DNA of 64,000 nucleotides from Saccharopolyspora sp. SCSIO 74807 (GCF_037023755.1 NZ_CP146100.1:2296501-2360500); one strand, 5' to 3'; counted from the stretch's first letter, positions 35,452 through 44,088 are shown. Program-made: numbers and translations. The notes: generated from the letters alone by a model not told the origin.

Positions 35452-36222
35452 TCAGCGCAGCGTAACGGTCACCGATCGGGTCAGTGACGCTCCTGCCACT
35501 GCCGGGGCGCGTTGCTCCGGCAGCCCGACTACCACGAGTCGTCCCTGATCGGGGCCGCTGCCCGCAGGGCGGACGGCGAGCACCGGTACCCGCTCGGCCA
35601 GCACTGATCCGGTATCGGACCGAGTGGGGATCGTGACGATGTCCACCCGGGTGCCGGAGCGCAGCAGGTCGGCGACGGCCGGGTCGGCCAGCCTGATCGG
35701 CACCGCGACGTGGTCCTCCCGCCCGGTGGTGATCCTGGTCAGCTCCGGCCCGGTGAAGCGCACGTCGGTCAACGGCTCACCGCCGCGCGAGGCGCCGCCG
35801 AGCGTGCGTCCGCGGGCCGCGGCGACCTCGCGCACCGCTCCGCGCGGCACCGCATCTGCGGGCAGCGCCCGCTGCGCCAGGTCCGAGTCCGTCAGTACGT
35901 GCCCCGGCGCGAGGTCGTGCGCGGCCACCACGACCCGGACCCGGTCATCCGGCGGAGCGGACTCCGGCCGCACCGCGAGCAGCAACGCGAGCACGATCAG
36001 CATCCCCGCGGCCGCTCGGCGGGCGAACAGCACGCGAGCACCGTGCAGCCAGGGAAGCCGGGCCGAGACCCGGTCCCGCCACGTCGGTTCGAGCGAGAGC
36101 TCCTTCCGCCGTCTCCGGCGCATCCCGCGTCGCCGGTTCCCGCCGGAGCCCGCCTTCCCGCTGGGACCCGCCTTCCCACCGGAACCCGGGTTCCCGCTCG
36201 CACCGCTACCTCGCCCGCTCAT
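35452..36222 (-). CDS. SAF-domain protein (CpaB/RcpC-like)
   Basis: 256 residues from ATG 36222 with AGGGGGCGAC in front. A Gly/Arg-rich cytoplasmic start, a basic patch (RRRGMRRRRRK), one TM around 72-90, then an SAF domain: VVVAAHDLAPGHVLTDSDLA, PRGAVREVAAARGRTLGGA, and later VDIVTIPTRSDTG. The CpaB family takes part in Flp pilus assembly, but no pilus genes are next to it, and stand-alone copies next to fmdB and mscL are typical for actinobacteria. Confidence 0.8.
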   Translation of the reverse strand: MSGRGSGASGNPGSGGKAGPSGKAGSGGNRRRGMRRRRRKELSLEPTWRDRVSARLPWLHGARVLFARRAAAGMLIVLALLLAVRPESAPPDDRVRVVVAAHDLAPGHVLTDSDLAQRALPADAVPRGAVREVAAARGRTLGGASRGGEPLTDVRFTGPELTRITTGREDHVAVPIRLADPAVADLLRSGTRVDIVTIPTRSDTGSVLAERVPVLAVRPAGSGPDQGRLVVVGLPEQRAPAVAGASLTRSVTVTLR

Positions 36223-36469
36223 GTCGCCCCCTGCGTCGTTGACCACCTGTGATCGACGCTAGAAGAGCCGGGAACCGGCGGGCAGGGTCAAATCCGGAAT
36301 CTGTGGATGAACCGGCAGCCTGTGGACAACTCGGCCGCGGGTGAGCATCGAAAATCGCCGACCGCTGCAAGCGATCGGCGATTCGGCAACTGCTGCGAGT
36401 TCAGTGCTGCGACTGCAGCGTTGCGAGCTCGAACGCGGCGAGCTCAGGTGCCGCGAGCTGCGGCCCCAG

Positions 36470-36835
36470 TCAGGACGCCGCGGTCGCGGTGGACGAGCTC
36501 GAAGAACTCGAGGACGACGAGGAACTCGCCGACGAGTCCGAACCGGAGCTCTTCGACTCCGAAGAGCCGGAACCCGAAGACGACGATCCGGAAGACGAAT
36601 CCGACGAGCCGGACGAGCCGGACGACGACGAATCCGACGAACCGGTCGAGCCGGAGTTCGACCGGTTGTCCGTGCGGTAGAACCCGCTGCCCTTGAACAC
36701 GATGCCCACGGCGTTGAACAGCTTCCGCAGCCTGCCCTCGCACTCGGGGCACTCCGTCAGCGAATCCTCGCTGAACGACTGCACCGTCTCGAAGCGGTGC
36801 TCGCACTCGGTGCAGGCGTACTGGTACGTGGGCAC
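36470..36835 (-). CDS. FmdB-family zinc ribbon protein with poly-Ser tail
   Basis: 121 residues from GTG 36835 (GGAGG 9 nt upstream). Begins with PTYQYACTECEHRFE and ends the ribbon with ECPECEGRLRKLF: two CxxC pairs, one zinc. Then IVFKGSGFYRTDNRS, a family hallmark. The last ~65 residues are about three quarters Ser, including 12 in a row, with Gly and Asp between. Predicted regulatory protein; partner unknown. Confidence 0.88.
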   Translation of the reverse strand: MPTYQYACTECEHRFETVQSFSEDSLTECPECEGRLRKLFNAVGIVFKGSGFYRTDNRSNSGSTGSSDSSSSGSSGSSDSSSGSSSSGSGSSESKSSGSDSSASSSSSSSSSSSSTATAAS

Positions 36836-36930
36836 GGCGGTCAACCTCCGGGCGTTCATGGTATTGGCACTCGAGCGGACAGAGTGCCAACCCGATGATG
36901 CGCCAAATCGGGTGCCCAGCGCAAACACTC

Positions 36931-37554
36931 CTACGTCACACGACGTCCGAGATCGGCGTCGGCAGCCAGCTGCACAACGCCCCGACCAGGCGTCATGACC
37001 GCGTGCAGCCGCACGTCGTGCGGCTCGCCCGGCAGCGAATCCACGAATTCCTCGTCCCGGACCACGCCGATCAGCACCGCGTCCGGCGCTGCCGACGGCA
37101 ACGACCGGTCGTAGTGACCAGCGCCCCGGCCCAGCCGGACACCGCGCAGGTCCACGCCCAGAGCCGGTACCAGCACCGCATCCGCCGCGGAGATCGCCGC
37201 CTGGCCGAGCCGGGCGCCGACCGGCTCCAGCAAGCCGTACTCGGCTCTCCGGAGCGAATCGGCGCCGGTGTAGTCCGCCCACTCCAGCGGCTCGGCGCCG
37301 ACGACCACCGGCAGCAGCACGCGCCAACCGGATTCCCGCAGGGCGTCCAGCATCGCCAGCGATCCCGGTTCGCCGCGCACCGGCACGTAACCGGCCACCA
37401 CACCGGGCTTGCGCCGGGCGGCCCAGCTCAGCACCGCCGCCCGCAGCGCCTCCGCCTCCGCTGATCGTGTGGTCTCGGCGCTGGACCGCCGGAGTTCGCC
37501 CAGCTCGCGCCGCCACTGCGTCTTGGCTTCCCGTAGTTCTCCCAGCGAGGTCAC
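36931..37554 (-). CDS. 5-formyltetrahydrofolate cyclo-ligase
   Basis: 207 residues if GTG 37554 is used; an ATG at 37593 would overlap galU on the other strand. Motifs: REAKTQWRRELGELRR, GYVPVRGEPGSLAMLDALRE, WRVLLPVVVGAEPLEWADY and the ATP/folate loop GVDLRGVRLGRGAGHYDR. Converts 5-formyl-THF to 5,10-methenyl-THF with ATP. Divergent from galU with only 37 bp between starts, so the promoters must overlap. Confidence 0.88.
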   Translation of the reverse strand: MTSLGELREAKTQWRRELGELRRSSAETTRSAEAEALRAAVLSWAARRKPGVVAGYVPVRGEPGSLAMLDALRESGWRVLLPVVVGAEPLEWADYTGADSLRRAEYGLLEPVGARLGQAAISAADAVLVPALGVDLRGVRLGRGAGHYDRSLPSAAPDAVLIGVVRDEEFVDSLPGEPHDVRLHAVMTPGRGVVQLAADADLGRRVT

Positions 37555-37591
37555 AGCTCCACTGTAGGCCCGGCCGATAGGCTCCGGGACC

Positions 37592-38500
37592 ATGAACAGC
37601 GCTGCCAGCAACCCCGCGACCGCTGCATTCCGCACCGCGATCGTGCCCGCTGCGGGCCTCGGCACGAGGTTCCTGCCGACCACGAAATCCGTCCCCAAGG
37701 AACTGCTGCCGATCGTCGACACCCCGGGGATCGAACTGGTGGCCACCGAGGCCGCCGAGGCGGGCGCGGACCGGCTACTGATCGTCACCTCACCGGACAA
37801 GCAGGCCGTGGCCGACTACTTCCAGCCGGCCCCGGAGCTGGAGGGGACGTTGCGCGACCGCGGAAAGGACACCCTGCTGCAGAAGGTGCAGCGCGGCCCC
37901 GGCCTGATCACCGCGGAAACCGCGCTGCAGGAGAGCGCCCTCGGGCTCGGGCACGCCGTCGGATGCGCTGAACCGAAGCTCGGCCCGGACGATGACGCGG
38001 TCGCCGTCCTGCTGCCCGATGACCTGGTCCTGCCCCACGGGGTCCTGAGCAAGATGGCCGAAGCCCGGGCGCGGTACGGCGGAAGCGTGCTGTGCGCGTT
38101 CGACGTCCCGCCCGAGCAGGTTGCCTCCTACGGCGTGTTCCAGGTGGCCGACACCGGCGAGGAGGACGTCAAGCAGGTCCACGGCATGGTCGAGAAGCCC
38201 GCGCCGGAGCAAGCCCCCTCGAACCTAGCCGCGGCCGGGCGGTACCTGCTGGATCGCGCGGTGTTCGACGCGCTCAAGCGCATCGAACCCGGTGCCGGAG
38301 GTGAGTTGCAGCTCACCGATGCCGTAGCGTTGCTGATCTCGGAGGGTCATCCGGTGCACGTCGTGGTGCACCGCGGAGACCGACACGACTTGGGAAATCC
38401 TGGCGGTTTCCTGAAAGCTGCGGTGGACTTCGCGCTGGAGGATTCCGAGTACGGGCCGGGCCTGCGGGACTGGCTCGGCAAGAGGTTGAACAGGAGCTGA
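37592..38500 (+). CDS. galU: UTP--glucose-1-phosphate uridylyltransferase
   Basis: 302 residues, ATG 37592. IVPAAGLGTRFLPTTKSVPK (nucleotide loop), LLPIVDTPGIELVATEAAEA, ALGLGHAVGCAEP, VLLPDDLVLP and MVEKPAPEQAPSNLAAAGRY. Makes UDP-glucose, also the acceptor for the GalT route at 30 kb. First of the galU-glp-rimJ-sepX run. Confidence 0.93.
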   Translation: MNSAASNPATAAFRTAIVPAAGLGTRFLPTTKSVPKELLPIVDTPGIELVATEAAEAGADRLLIVTSPDKQAVADYFQPAPELEGTLRDRGKDTLLQKVQRGPGLITAETALQESALGLGHAVGCAEPKLGPDDDAVAVLLPDDLVLPHGVLSKMAEARARYGGSVLCAFDVPPEQVASYGVFQVADTGEEDVKQVHGMVEKPAPEQAPSNLAAAGRYLLDRAVFDALKRIEPGAGGELQLTDAVALLISEGHPVHVVVHRGDRHDLGNPGGFLKAAVDFALEDSEYGPGLRDWLGKRLNRS

Positions 38501-38541
38501 GGACTCGCGGCCTCGGCTCCGCGCGGAAGAGGTCGAGTGCC

Positions 38542-39765
38542 ATGAGGTCAGTGGACGAACAGCTCGCGCGAGTCCTCGCCGCCGCCGTGCGGCCCTCTCC
38601 GGTCCGCGTGGCGATCTCGGAGGCGCAGGGACTGCTGTGCGCCGAGGAAGTCGTGGCCGGGCAAGCGCTGCCCGGGTTCGACCAGGCCGCGGTGGACGGC
38701 TACGCGGTGCGCAGCGTGGACGTGCGGACCGACGACGGCGAAGCTCCGGTGCTGCCCGTGGTCGGCGAGATAACGTCCGGTTCGCGGCAGCCGCGCAGGC
38801 TGCAGCCGGGGCAAGCGGTCCGGGTCGCCACCGGCGCCCCGCTGCCCACGCTCGCGGACGCGGTCGTCCCGTTGGAGCAAACCGACGAGCACCCGGCGAA
38901 GGTCACGGTGCGCGAGGGCGTGCCGTCGGCGGCGTTCGTGCGCCGCACCGGGGAGGACGTGCAGACCGGTGACGTGGCGGTGCGCCGCGGCTCGGCGATC
39001 GGCTCCGCGCAGGTGGGGCTGCTCGCCGCGGTCGGCAGGGACAAGGTGCTGGTGCACCCGCGCCCGCGCGTCTCGGTGATCTCGCTGGGCGAGGAGCTCG
39101 TCGACGTCGACCGCACGCCGGGGCAGGGGCAGGTCTACGACGTCAACTCGTATGCGCTGGCCGCCGCGGCTCGCGACGCCGGCGCCGAGGTGACCCGCGT
39201 CGGCATCGTCGGCATCGACCCGAAGCGGTTGCGCGAGGTGATCGAGGGCCGGTTGCTGCTGTCCGAGATCGTCGTGATCGCGGGCGGCATCGGCGGCGCG
39301 GTGGGTGCCGAGGTGCGCGCGGCGCTGTCCGATCTCGGCGAGCTCGACACCACTCGGGTCGCGATGCACCCGGGTTCGATGCAGGGCTTCGGCCGGCTCG
39401 GACCGGACGAGGTGCCGACGTTCCTGATGCCGGGCAACGCGGTCAGCGCCCTCGTGCTGTTCGAGGTCCTGGTGCGTCCGCTGATCCGCGCAGCGCTGGG
39501 GCGCGAGAACCCGCACCGGCGCACCGTGACCGCGAACCTGCTGTCCCCGGTGAGCTCGACGGCCGGGCGCCGCGGGTTCCTGCGCGGGCAGTTGCTGCGC
39601 GACCCGGAGACCGACTCCTACCTGGTGCAACCGCTGGGCACCTCCGGCTCGCACCTGCTGGCCTCGCTGGCCGAGGCGAACTGCCTGGTGCTGATCGACG
39701 AAGACGTCTCCGAGGTGTCCGCGGGCGAGGACGTGCAGATCCGCTTCCTGTCGCAGCGCGCCTGA
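38542..39765 (+). CDS. glp: MoeA-like gephyrin-type protein (Glp)
   Basis: 407 residues, ATG 38542. MoeA fold: FDQAAVDGYAVRSVD, VRVATGAPLPTLADAVV, GQVYDVNSYALAAAARDAGA, and the C-terminal MoeA_C domain. Two catalytic regions differ from true MoeA: the GGxSxGxxD loop is GGIGGAVGAEV, without Ser and Asp, and PGxIxDxN is GQGQVYDVN. In Corynebacterium a MoeA-like protein in this same position (Glp) binds FtsZ and the membrane receptor GlpR to steer division, rather than making Moco. The order galU-glp-rimJ-sepX supports that reading. Confidence 0.8.
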   Translation: MRSVDEQLARVLAAAVRPSPVRVAISEAQGLLCAEEVVAGQALPGFDQAAVDGYAVRSVDVRTDDGEAPVLPVVGEITSGSRQPRRLQPGQAVRVATGAPLPTLADAVVPLEQTDEHPAKVTVREGVPSAAFVRRTGEDVQTGDVAVRRGSAIGSAQVGLLAAVGRDKVLVHPRPRVSVISLGEELVDVDRTPGQGQVYDVNSYALAAAARDAGAEVTRVGIVGIDPKRLREVIEGRLLLSEIVVIAGGIGGAVGAEVRAALSDLGELDTTRVAMHPGSMQGFGRLGPDEVPTFLMPGNAVSALVLFEVLVRPLIRAALGRENPHRRTVTANLLSPVSSTAGRRGFLRGQLLRDPETDSYLVQPLGTSGSHLLASLAEANCLVLIDEDVSEVSAGEDVQIRFLSQRA

Positions 39766-39777
39766 CCCGCGGCGACG

Positions 39778-40437
39778 ATGGCCACGGATTCCGAGATCTT
39801 CGCCGGGCGGCATCCCGGCTGGCCGGCCCGCCCCGCTCCGCTGGCGGTGCGCGCGGGCGCGGTGGCGTTGCGCCCGCCCCGGCTGCGGGACGCCTCCGCG
39901 TGGAGCGGGCTGCGGTTGCAGGACCGGGACTACCTGCAGCGTTGGGAGCCGACGACGTTCGGTGATTGGCAAGACCGCAACGCGCTGCTGGCCTGGCCGG
40001 CCCAGTGGAGCGCGCTGCGCGGGCTGGCGCGGCGCGGTCAGGCGCTGCCGTTCGTGATCACCGTGGACGGCCGGTTCGCCGGGCAGCTCACCGTCGGCAA
40101 CATCGTGCGCGGGGCGTTGCGCTCCGCGTGGGTCGGTTACTGGGTCGCGGCCGAGTGCGCCGGTGGGGGCGTTGCGACGGCCGCCGTGGCGATGGCGGTC
40201 GATCAGTGCTTCGGCCCGGCGGGGCTGCACCGGCTGGAGGCGACGGTGCGCCCGGAGAACGCGGCGAGCGTGCGGGTGCTGGAGAAGTCCGGGTTCCGCC
40301 GGGAAGGGCTGTTCGAGCGCTACCTCGACGTCGAAGGCGCTTGGCGCGATCACTACGTCTACGGGCTGACCACCGAGGACGTGCCGGGCGGCGCGGTGCG
40401 CGCGTTGGTTCGCGCCGGGTGGGCCGAACGCGCCTGA
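39778..40437 (+). CDS. rimJ: RimJ-family GNAT N-acetyltransferase
   Basis: 219 residues, 12 bp after glp. AVALRPPRLRDASAWSGLRL start, AWVGYWVAAECAGGGVATAA (acetyl-CoA loop) and LEATVRPENAASVRVLEKSG, then FRREGLFERYLDVEGAWRDH, the RimJ/RimL pattern. Acetylates N-termini, possibly of ribosomal proteins; substrate not known. Confidence 0.9.
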   Translation: MATDSEIFAGRHPGWPARPAPLAVRAGAVALRPPRLRDASAWSGLRLQDRDYLQRWEPTTFGDWQDRNALLAWPAQWSALRGLARRGQALPFVITVDGRFAGQLTVGNIVRGALRSAWVGYWVAAECAGGGVATAAVAMAVDQCFGPAGLHRLEATVRPENAASVRVLEKSGFRREGLFERYLDVEGAWRDHYVYGLTTEDVPGGAVRALVRAGWAERA

Positions 40438-40689
40438 ACCGCGGCGAGAGCTTCGTCACCGCGCCCGTCCGCGCACATCGCCCGATCGAGTGTATTTCCG
40501 CTGTTCACAGGCGTGCGCGGGCCGACACGCCGGTACATCATCTCCCGCCCGTGCGACCCCGCGTGCGTTTCTCTCGAGCGCAGGCGAAACGGAAACGAAT
40601 CGGCGTGGCTCAGAGACAGATGTGACAGAAGTGGCTAGCGTGGCGATCGCAGAAGTGTGCGGCAGGCAGCCAGGGGGAGGTGGCGGCGC

Positions 40690-41475
40690 GTGCCCAGTTC
40701 TTTGATCTTCGCGGCGTTGGCGGCGGCGTGGCTCGTCGTGCTGGTTCCGATGTTCGCCCGCCGTCGGCAGGAGGTGTCCCGGACCACCGACTCAGCGCTG
40801 GCGGCACGAGTGGTGCGCAGAGGCGGCGACCGGGCACCCGCGGAACCCGGCGACGCGGAAACCGACAGGGCGCAGGAGGCGTACGGCATGGCCGACACCG
40901 ACCGGCACGACGACGACATCGAACCCGACTTCGACGACGTACCCGACGAGCAGGACGAGCAGGGGCGGCCGGTCAACGGCGACGACGTCCGCGCCGGCCG
41001 CCGCTACCGGCCCGGCCGCGGCGGCTACGACCCGGAAGCCGCGGCACTGGCCGCGCGCACCAAGTACGCCCGCAGGCAGCGCGTCCTGCTGCTCATCGTG
41101 GCCGCCGCCGTCGCGACCGCACTGCTCGCCGCCTTCGCCTGGACCGCGGCCTGGTGGCTGCACGGCATGATCGACCTCGGCATCGTCGGCTACCTCACCT
41201 ACCTGCGGCGGCAGGTGCGGATCGAACAGGACATCCGGGATCGGCGGCTCGCCCGCATGTCCGAGTCCCGCGACGAACCCGACGCGGACTACCGCGAGAC
41301 GTACTACGACGAACCGGCCGAGCCCGCCGCGGACGACCGATACGACTACGAGCCCCGCCGCGACGACCGGCGCGGCTCCGACGCGGTGGTCGTCGAGATC
41401 GACGACGAAGACCCCATGTTCGACGAACTCGACGAGCGCACCTGGCAGCCGTACCGCCGTGCGGTGGGCGAATGA
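40690..41475 (+). CDS. sepX: SepX/GlpR-type cell division membrane protein
   Basis: 261 residues from GTG 40690 with GGAGG 9 nt upstream. TM1 at residues 4-20 (SLIFAALAAAWLVVLVPMFA), then a positive stretch ARRRQEVSRTTDSALAARVV, an acidic linker (HDDDIEPDFDDVPDEQDEQ), a TM hairpin about 137-180, and an acidic C-terminal tail. The architecture and position downstream of galU-glp-rimJ fit SepX of Streptomyces and GlpR of Corynebacterium, the membrane partner of Glp at division septa. Antisense to its 3' half is the readthrough end of the island integrase frame. Confidence 0.85.
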   Translation: MPSSLIFAALAAAWLVVLVPMFARRRQEVSRTTDSALAARVVRRGGDRAPAEPGDAETDRAQEAYGMADTDRHDDDIEPDFDDVPDEQDEQGRPVNGDDVRAGRRYRPGRGGYDPEAAALAARTKYARRQRVLLLIVAAAVATALLAAFAWTAAWWLHGMIDLGIVGYLTYLRRQVRIEQDIRDRRLARMSESRDEPDADYRETYYDEPAEPAADDRYDYEPRRDDRRGSDAVVVEIDDEDPMFDELDERTWQPYRRAVGE

Positions 41476-43395
41476 ACCTCCCGCCCGCAAGCGAGGGGGG
41501 TGCTCCGAGTGCTGTCGGCGGCCTGCTAAGCTGCAACAGCACTCGGAAAAAGGGGCTGTAGCGCAGTTGGTAGCGCGTCTCGTTCGCATCGAGAAGGTCA
41601 GGGGTTCGATTCCCCTCAGCTCCACCTTAGAGGTATTACTAGAACACGTGCCTGATTGAAGGCCCTGGAGTAGTACCGCGACGCCGGAAGGCGAGGACGG
41701 GCCACCCGCTTGGCGAGTGGCCCTTTTGCTGTCTCGGGGCTCCGGAATGGCGGGCATGTTGTGCTGTGCGTCTCGCGTTGACCGTTGCGTCTGCTGGATG
41801 GCATGGAGCTGACTGAACGGTTCCTGGAGGTCGTGGTCGGTGACCTCCTCATCCTCGATGTAGATGTTGTGGAAGATCGCCTGGTTGAGCAGGCGCCGCT
41901 GCTCGTCGTTGCACCGCCGGTACAGCTCCTCGGGGCGTTCGAGCAGCTTCAGGCTCACGTCGATCAGGCGGGCGGCATCGGTGAGGTCGGCGGAGGCGGT
42001 GTCGAGGCGCTGGTTGAGGTGCCGCCGCTGGCGTTCGATGTCGCGGAGCTTGGCTTTGACCTTGGTTTGCGGCAGGGTGCCGTCGGCTGCGAGGTCGATC
42101 AAGTTTTCCTCCTGGGTGTCGAGTTCGGCGAGCTGGGTGGAGAGCTGTTGATGCAGCAGTCGTGCGGATTTCTCCTGTTCGCTGATGACGGTGTCGATCT
42201 GGGTTCGGACGTCGCTGATGAACGCCTGGCTGAAGCGGATCGTGGCGTAGTGCCGTTCGATGACGTCCTCGACGAGTTCGGCGTTGACGTGTGGGGCGTC
42301 GCAGGTGCTGTTCTGCCGGTTGCGGCAGAAGAAGTACAGGTATTCGGCGCCCTTGGAGTTGACGGTGCGCTGGATGATCATCCGTTGGGTGACTCTGGCT
42401 CGGCGGCAGCGCCCGCAGAACAGCGAGCCCTTGAGGTAGTGGTGGTGCACCCGTCGCCGCTCCTTGGCGGCGGACCGGGCGTTGATCCGGTCCTGAACCC
42501 GGTCGAAGAGGTCTTCGTCGATCAACGGGTCGTGCCGGCCTCGGACCTCTTCGCCTTTGTAGGTCACGTAGCCGATGTAGTAGCGGTCCCGCAGCATCTG
42601 GGAGAGCTTGTTGATCGAGACCTTCTTCGCCGGGTGCTTGGCGGTAGGGCGGGTGCGCAGGCCGCGGTCGTAGAGTTCGTCGGCCAGCTCATCGAGTGTG
42701 TAGTTGCCGGTGTCGTACAGCTCGAAGGCGAGCTGTACGAAAGGCGCCCGCTCGTCGTCGAGGACGATGGTGCGGATCACCCGGCCGTCGGAGTGGTCGA
42801 TGTGGTTGAGATACCCGATCTTGGCGCGGCCGAGAGTGCCGCCAGTGCGGGCTTTTTGCCCCATCTTGTTGGCGATGTCGGCGCCGGACTGGCGGGACTG
42901 GTACTCGTTGAAGGTGGCCAGGATGCCGTGCATGAGCTGTCCGACGGGCGAGTCATCGACCGCTTCGGTGGCGGAGACGAGCGTGACGCCGCGCTTGCGG
43001 AGGTCAGCCATGACGATGGCGTCGTCGTAGCGGTTCCGCGCCATGCGGGAGAGCATGTAGACGATGACGTAGTCGACATCACCCTGAGCGCGCACGCGTG
43101 CCAGCATCCGCTGGAATGCTTCCCGTTTGGTCATCTCCGTCGCTGAGCGGCCGGGCTCGACATACTCATCGATGACGGTCAGGCCCAAGTCCTTGGCCTT
43201 GCGCAGGCACGCCTCCCGCTGGGCCGGGATGGAGATGCCCTCGGGGTCGTAGTCGGTCTTAACCTGCCCAGTAGAGGACACGCGCAGGTAGATCACCGCC
43301 CGCGCGCCTGGTTCCACGTCATCCGCGGGGTGCTCGACAGGAACAGCGATGTCCTGCTGCAACTCGTCGTTGGAGTCAGCGTATGCGCTGGTCAT
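40792..43395 (-). CDS. large serine integrase; frame reads on through tRNA-Ala and sepX antisense
   Basis: ATG 43395 with AAGGG 6 nt upstream. Resolvase catalytic domain: AVIYLRVSSTGQVKTD (nucleophile Ser in RVSS), YMLSRMARNRYD, GQLMHGILATFNEYQSRQSG. Recombinase domain with DELYDRGLRTRP, YYIGYVTYKGEEVRGRHDPL. Zinc ribbon GSLFCGRCRRARV and YFFCRNRQNSTCDAPHV, then a long coiled coil (EQEKSARLLHQQLSTQLAEL) to about residue 530. Recognisable protein ends near 41.77 kb. There is no stop in frame until 40792, so the integrated form would be 867 residues, the last ~280 being antisense of tRNA-Ala and sepX. In the circular element the frame would meet different DNA after the att site, so the native C-terminus is probably shorter. 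Confidence 0.75.
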   Translation of the reverse strand: MTSAYADSNDELQQDIAVPVEHPADDVEPGARAVIYLRVSSTGQVKTDYDPEGISIPAQREACLRKAKDLGLTVIDEYVEPGRSATEMTKREAFQRMLARVRAQGDVDYVIVYMLSRMARNRYDDAIVMADLRKRGVTLVSATEAVDDSPVGQLMHGILATFNEYQSRQSGADIANKMGQKARTGGTLGRAKIGYLNHIDHSDGRVIRTIVLDDERAPFVQLAFELYDTGNYTLDELADELYDRGLRTRPTAKHPAKKVSINKLSQMLRDRYYIGYVTYKGEEVRGRHDPLIDEDLFDRVQDRINARSAAKERRRVHHHYLKGSLFCGRCRRARVTQRMIIQRTVNSKGAEYLYFFCRNRQNSTCDAPHVNAELVEDVIERHYATIRFSQAFISDVRTQIDTVISEQEKSARLLHQQLSTQLAELDTQEENLIDLAADGTLPQTKVKAKLRDIERQRRHLNQRLDTASADLTDAARLIDVSLKLLERPEELYRRCNDEQRRLLNQAIFHNIYIEDEEVTDHDLQEPFSQLHAIQQTQRSTRDAQHNMPAIPEPRDSKRATRQAGGPSSPSGVAVLLQGLQSGTCSSNTSKVELRGIEPLTFSMRTRRATNCATAPFSECCCSLAGRRQHSEHPPRLRAGGSFAHRTAVRLPGALVEFVEHGVFVVDLDDHRVGAAPVVAAGLVVVSVVRGGLGRFVVVRLAVVRVGFVAGLGHAGEPPIPDVLFDPHLPPQVGEVADDAEVDHAVQPPGRGPGEGGEQCGRDGGGHDEQQDALPAGVLGARGQCRGFRVVAAAAGPVAAAGADVVAVDRPPLLVLLVGYVVEVGFDVVVVPVGVGHAVRLLRPVGFRVAGFRGCPVAASAHHSCRQR
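41552..41624 (+). tRNA. tRNA-Ala (CGC)
   Basis: 73 nt: acceptor GGGGCTG with CAGCTCC (one G-U), D-arm GCGC/GCGC, anticodon stem TCTCG/CGAGA with loop TTCGCAT giving CGC, T-arm AGGGG-TTCGATT-CCCCT. CCA not encoded. The 3' end faces the island integrase, so this is its probable attachment site. Confidence 0.97.
41699..41727 (+). terminator. intrinsic terminator downstream of tRNA-Ala
   Basis: GGGCCACCCGC-TTG-GCGAGTGGCCC with one mismatch in an 11-bp stem (41699-41723), followed by TTTT. Would end transcription of the tRNA and of sepX. It lies within the integrase reading frame on the other strand. Confidence 0.75.
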
Positions 43396-43444
43396 GACAG
43401 CCCTTCGTGATTCGGTGTGAGCAAAGGGATTTTCGTCCAACGGC

Positions 43445-44011
43445 TCACTGGTCAACAGCGGCGCTGTGGCCCACCTGTCGGCCATTGACCTCGCGGCCCA
43501 GGTCATGGCTAGGGGAGCAACCGTCGCTCAGTCCAGTGCTGGAGGCGCGTGCGGCACGGCGATCTTCGAGTACTCCTTCTTCCTCGAACTGTGCAAAAGA
43601 GCCCAGCATCTGAACCTGGAACCGCCCCTCGGGCGTCGAGGTGTCCAAGGACTGGTCGATAGCCGAGCGGAAGGCCACGCCGTAGGCGTCCAGCTTTCCG
43701 AGCAGGAAGTGCAAGTGACGCACCCTGCGGGACAGGCTGTGGACGTGGTCCAGCAGGACGTCGAGCAGTCCGGCGCGGGCGGCATTCAGAGCCCGTTGCA
43801 GACCCGGTCGGTTCAACGTGCGCCCGGACGCGTGGTCAGAACATCGCATGACCGTGTGCCAGCCGGGTCGAGACTCCACATAGGACTGGATGAAGTCGTC
43901 CTCTCCGGCCGAAGGCCACCGGGTGTAGATCCCGACCCGGACCGATTCCGGGGAGTTCAGGCTCGCTGTTCCCCGGCTGAGGTCGTGTAGTTGAGGCGGT
44001 GCGTGGGACAT
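43445..44011 (-). CDS. resolvase-domain protein lacking the normal catalytic Ser position
   Basis: 188 residues, ATG 44011 with AGGAGG 8 nt upstream. The order VRVGIYTRWPSAGEDDF, then LNRPGLQRALNAARAGLLDV, HSLSRRVRHLHFLLGKLDAY and PEGRFQVQMLGSFAQFEEE is the serine recombinase N-terminal fold. Where active enzymes have Tyr-x-Arg-Val-Ser, this has Tyr-Thr-Arg-Trp-Pro-Ser, so the nucleophile is displaced by one or lost. No DNA-binding or zinc domain. Sits 49 bp upstream of the integrase gene on the same strand, so it may be an accessory factor for integration or excision, or a decayed enzyme. Confidence 0.65.
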   Translation of the reverse strand: MSHAPPQLHDLSRGTASLNSPESVRVGIYTRWPSAGEDDFIQSYVESRPGWHTVMRCSDHASGRTLNRPGLQRALNAARAGLLDVLLDHVHSLSRRVRHLHFLLGKLDAYGVAFRSAIDQSLDTSTPEGRFQVQMLGSFAQFEEEGVLEDRRAARASSTGLSDGCSPSHDLGREVNGRQVGHSAAVDQ

Positions 44012-44088
44012 CGTCAGACCTCCTTGCGAGTGTTGCGTAACCGCGTGCTCGGTGTGGTGGCGGTGCGTGTTGAAGGGAACTCCCGGAC

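Noticed and set aside
36470-36660. Acidic plus-strand open frame (Asp/Glu repeats) opposite the poly-Ser tail
   Set aside because: It is the mirror of the FmdB Ser-rich tail; no ribosome site.
41552-41640. Peptide similar to common database entries (ELRGIEPLTFSMRTRRATN) in the integrase frame
   Set aside because: It is the antisense translation of tRNA-Ala, not real protein homology.
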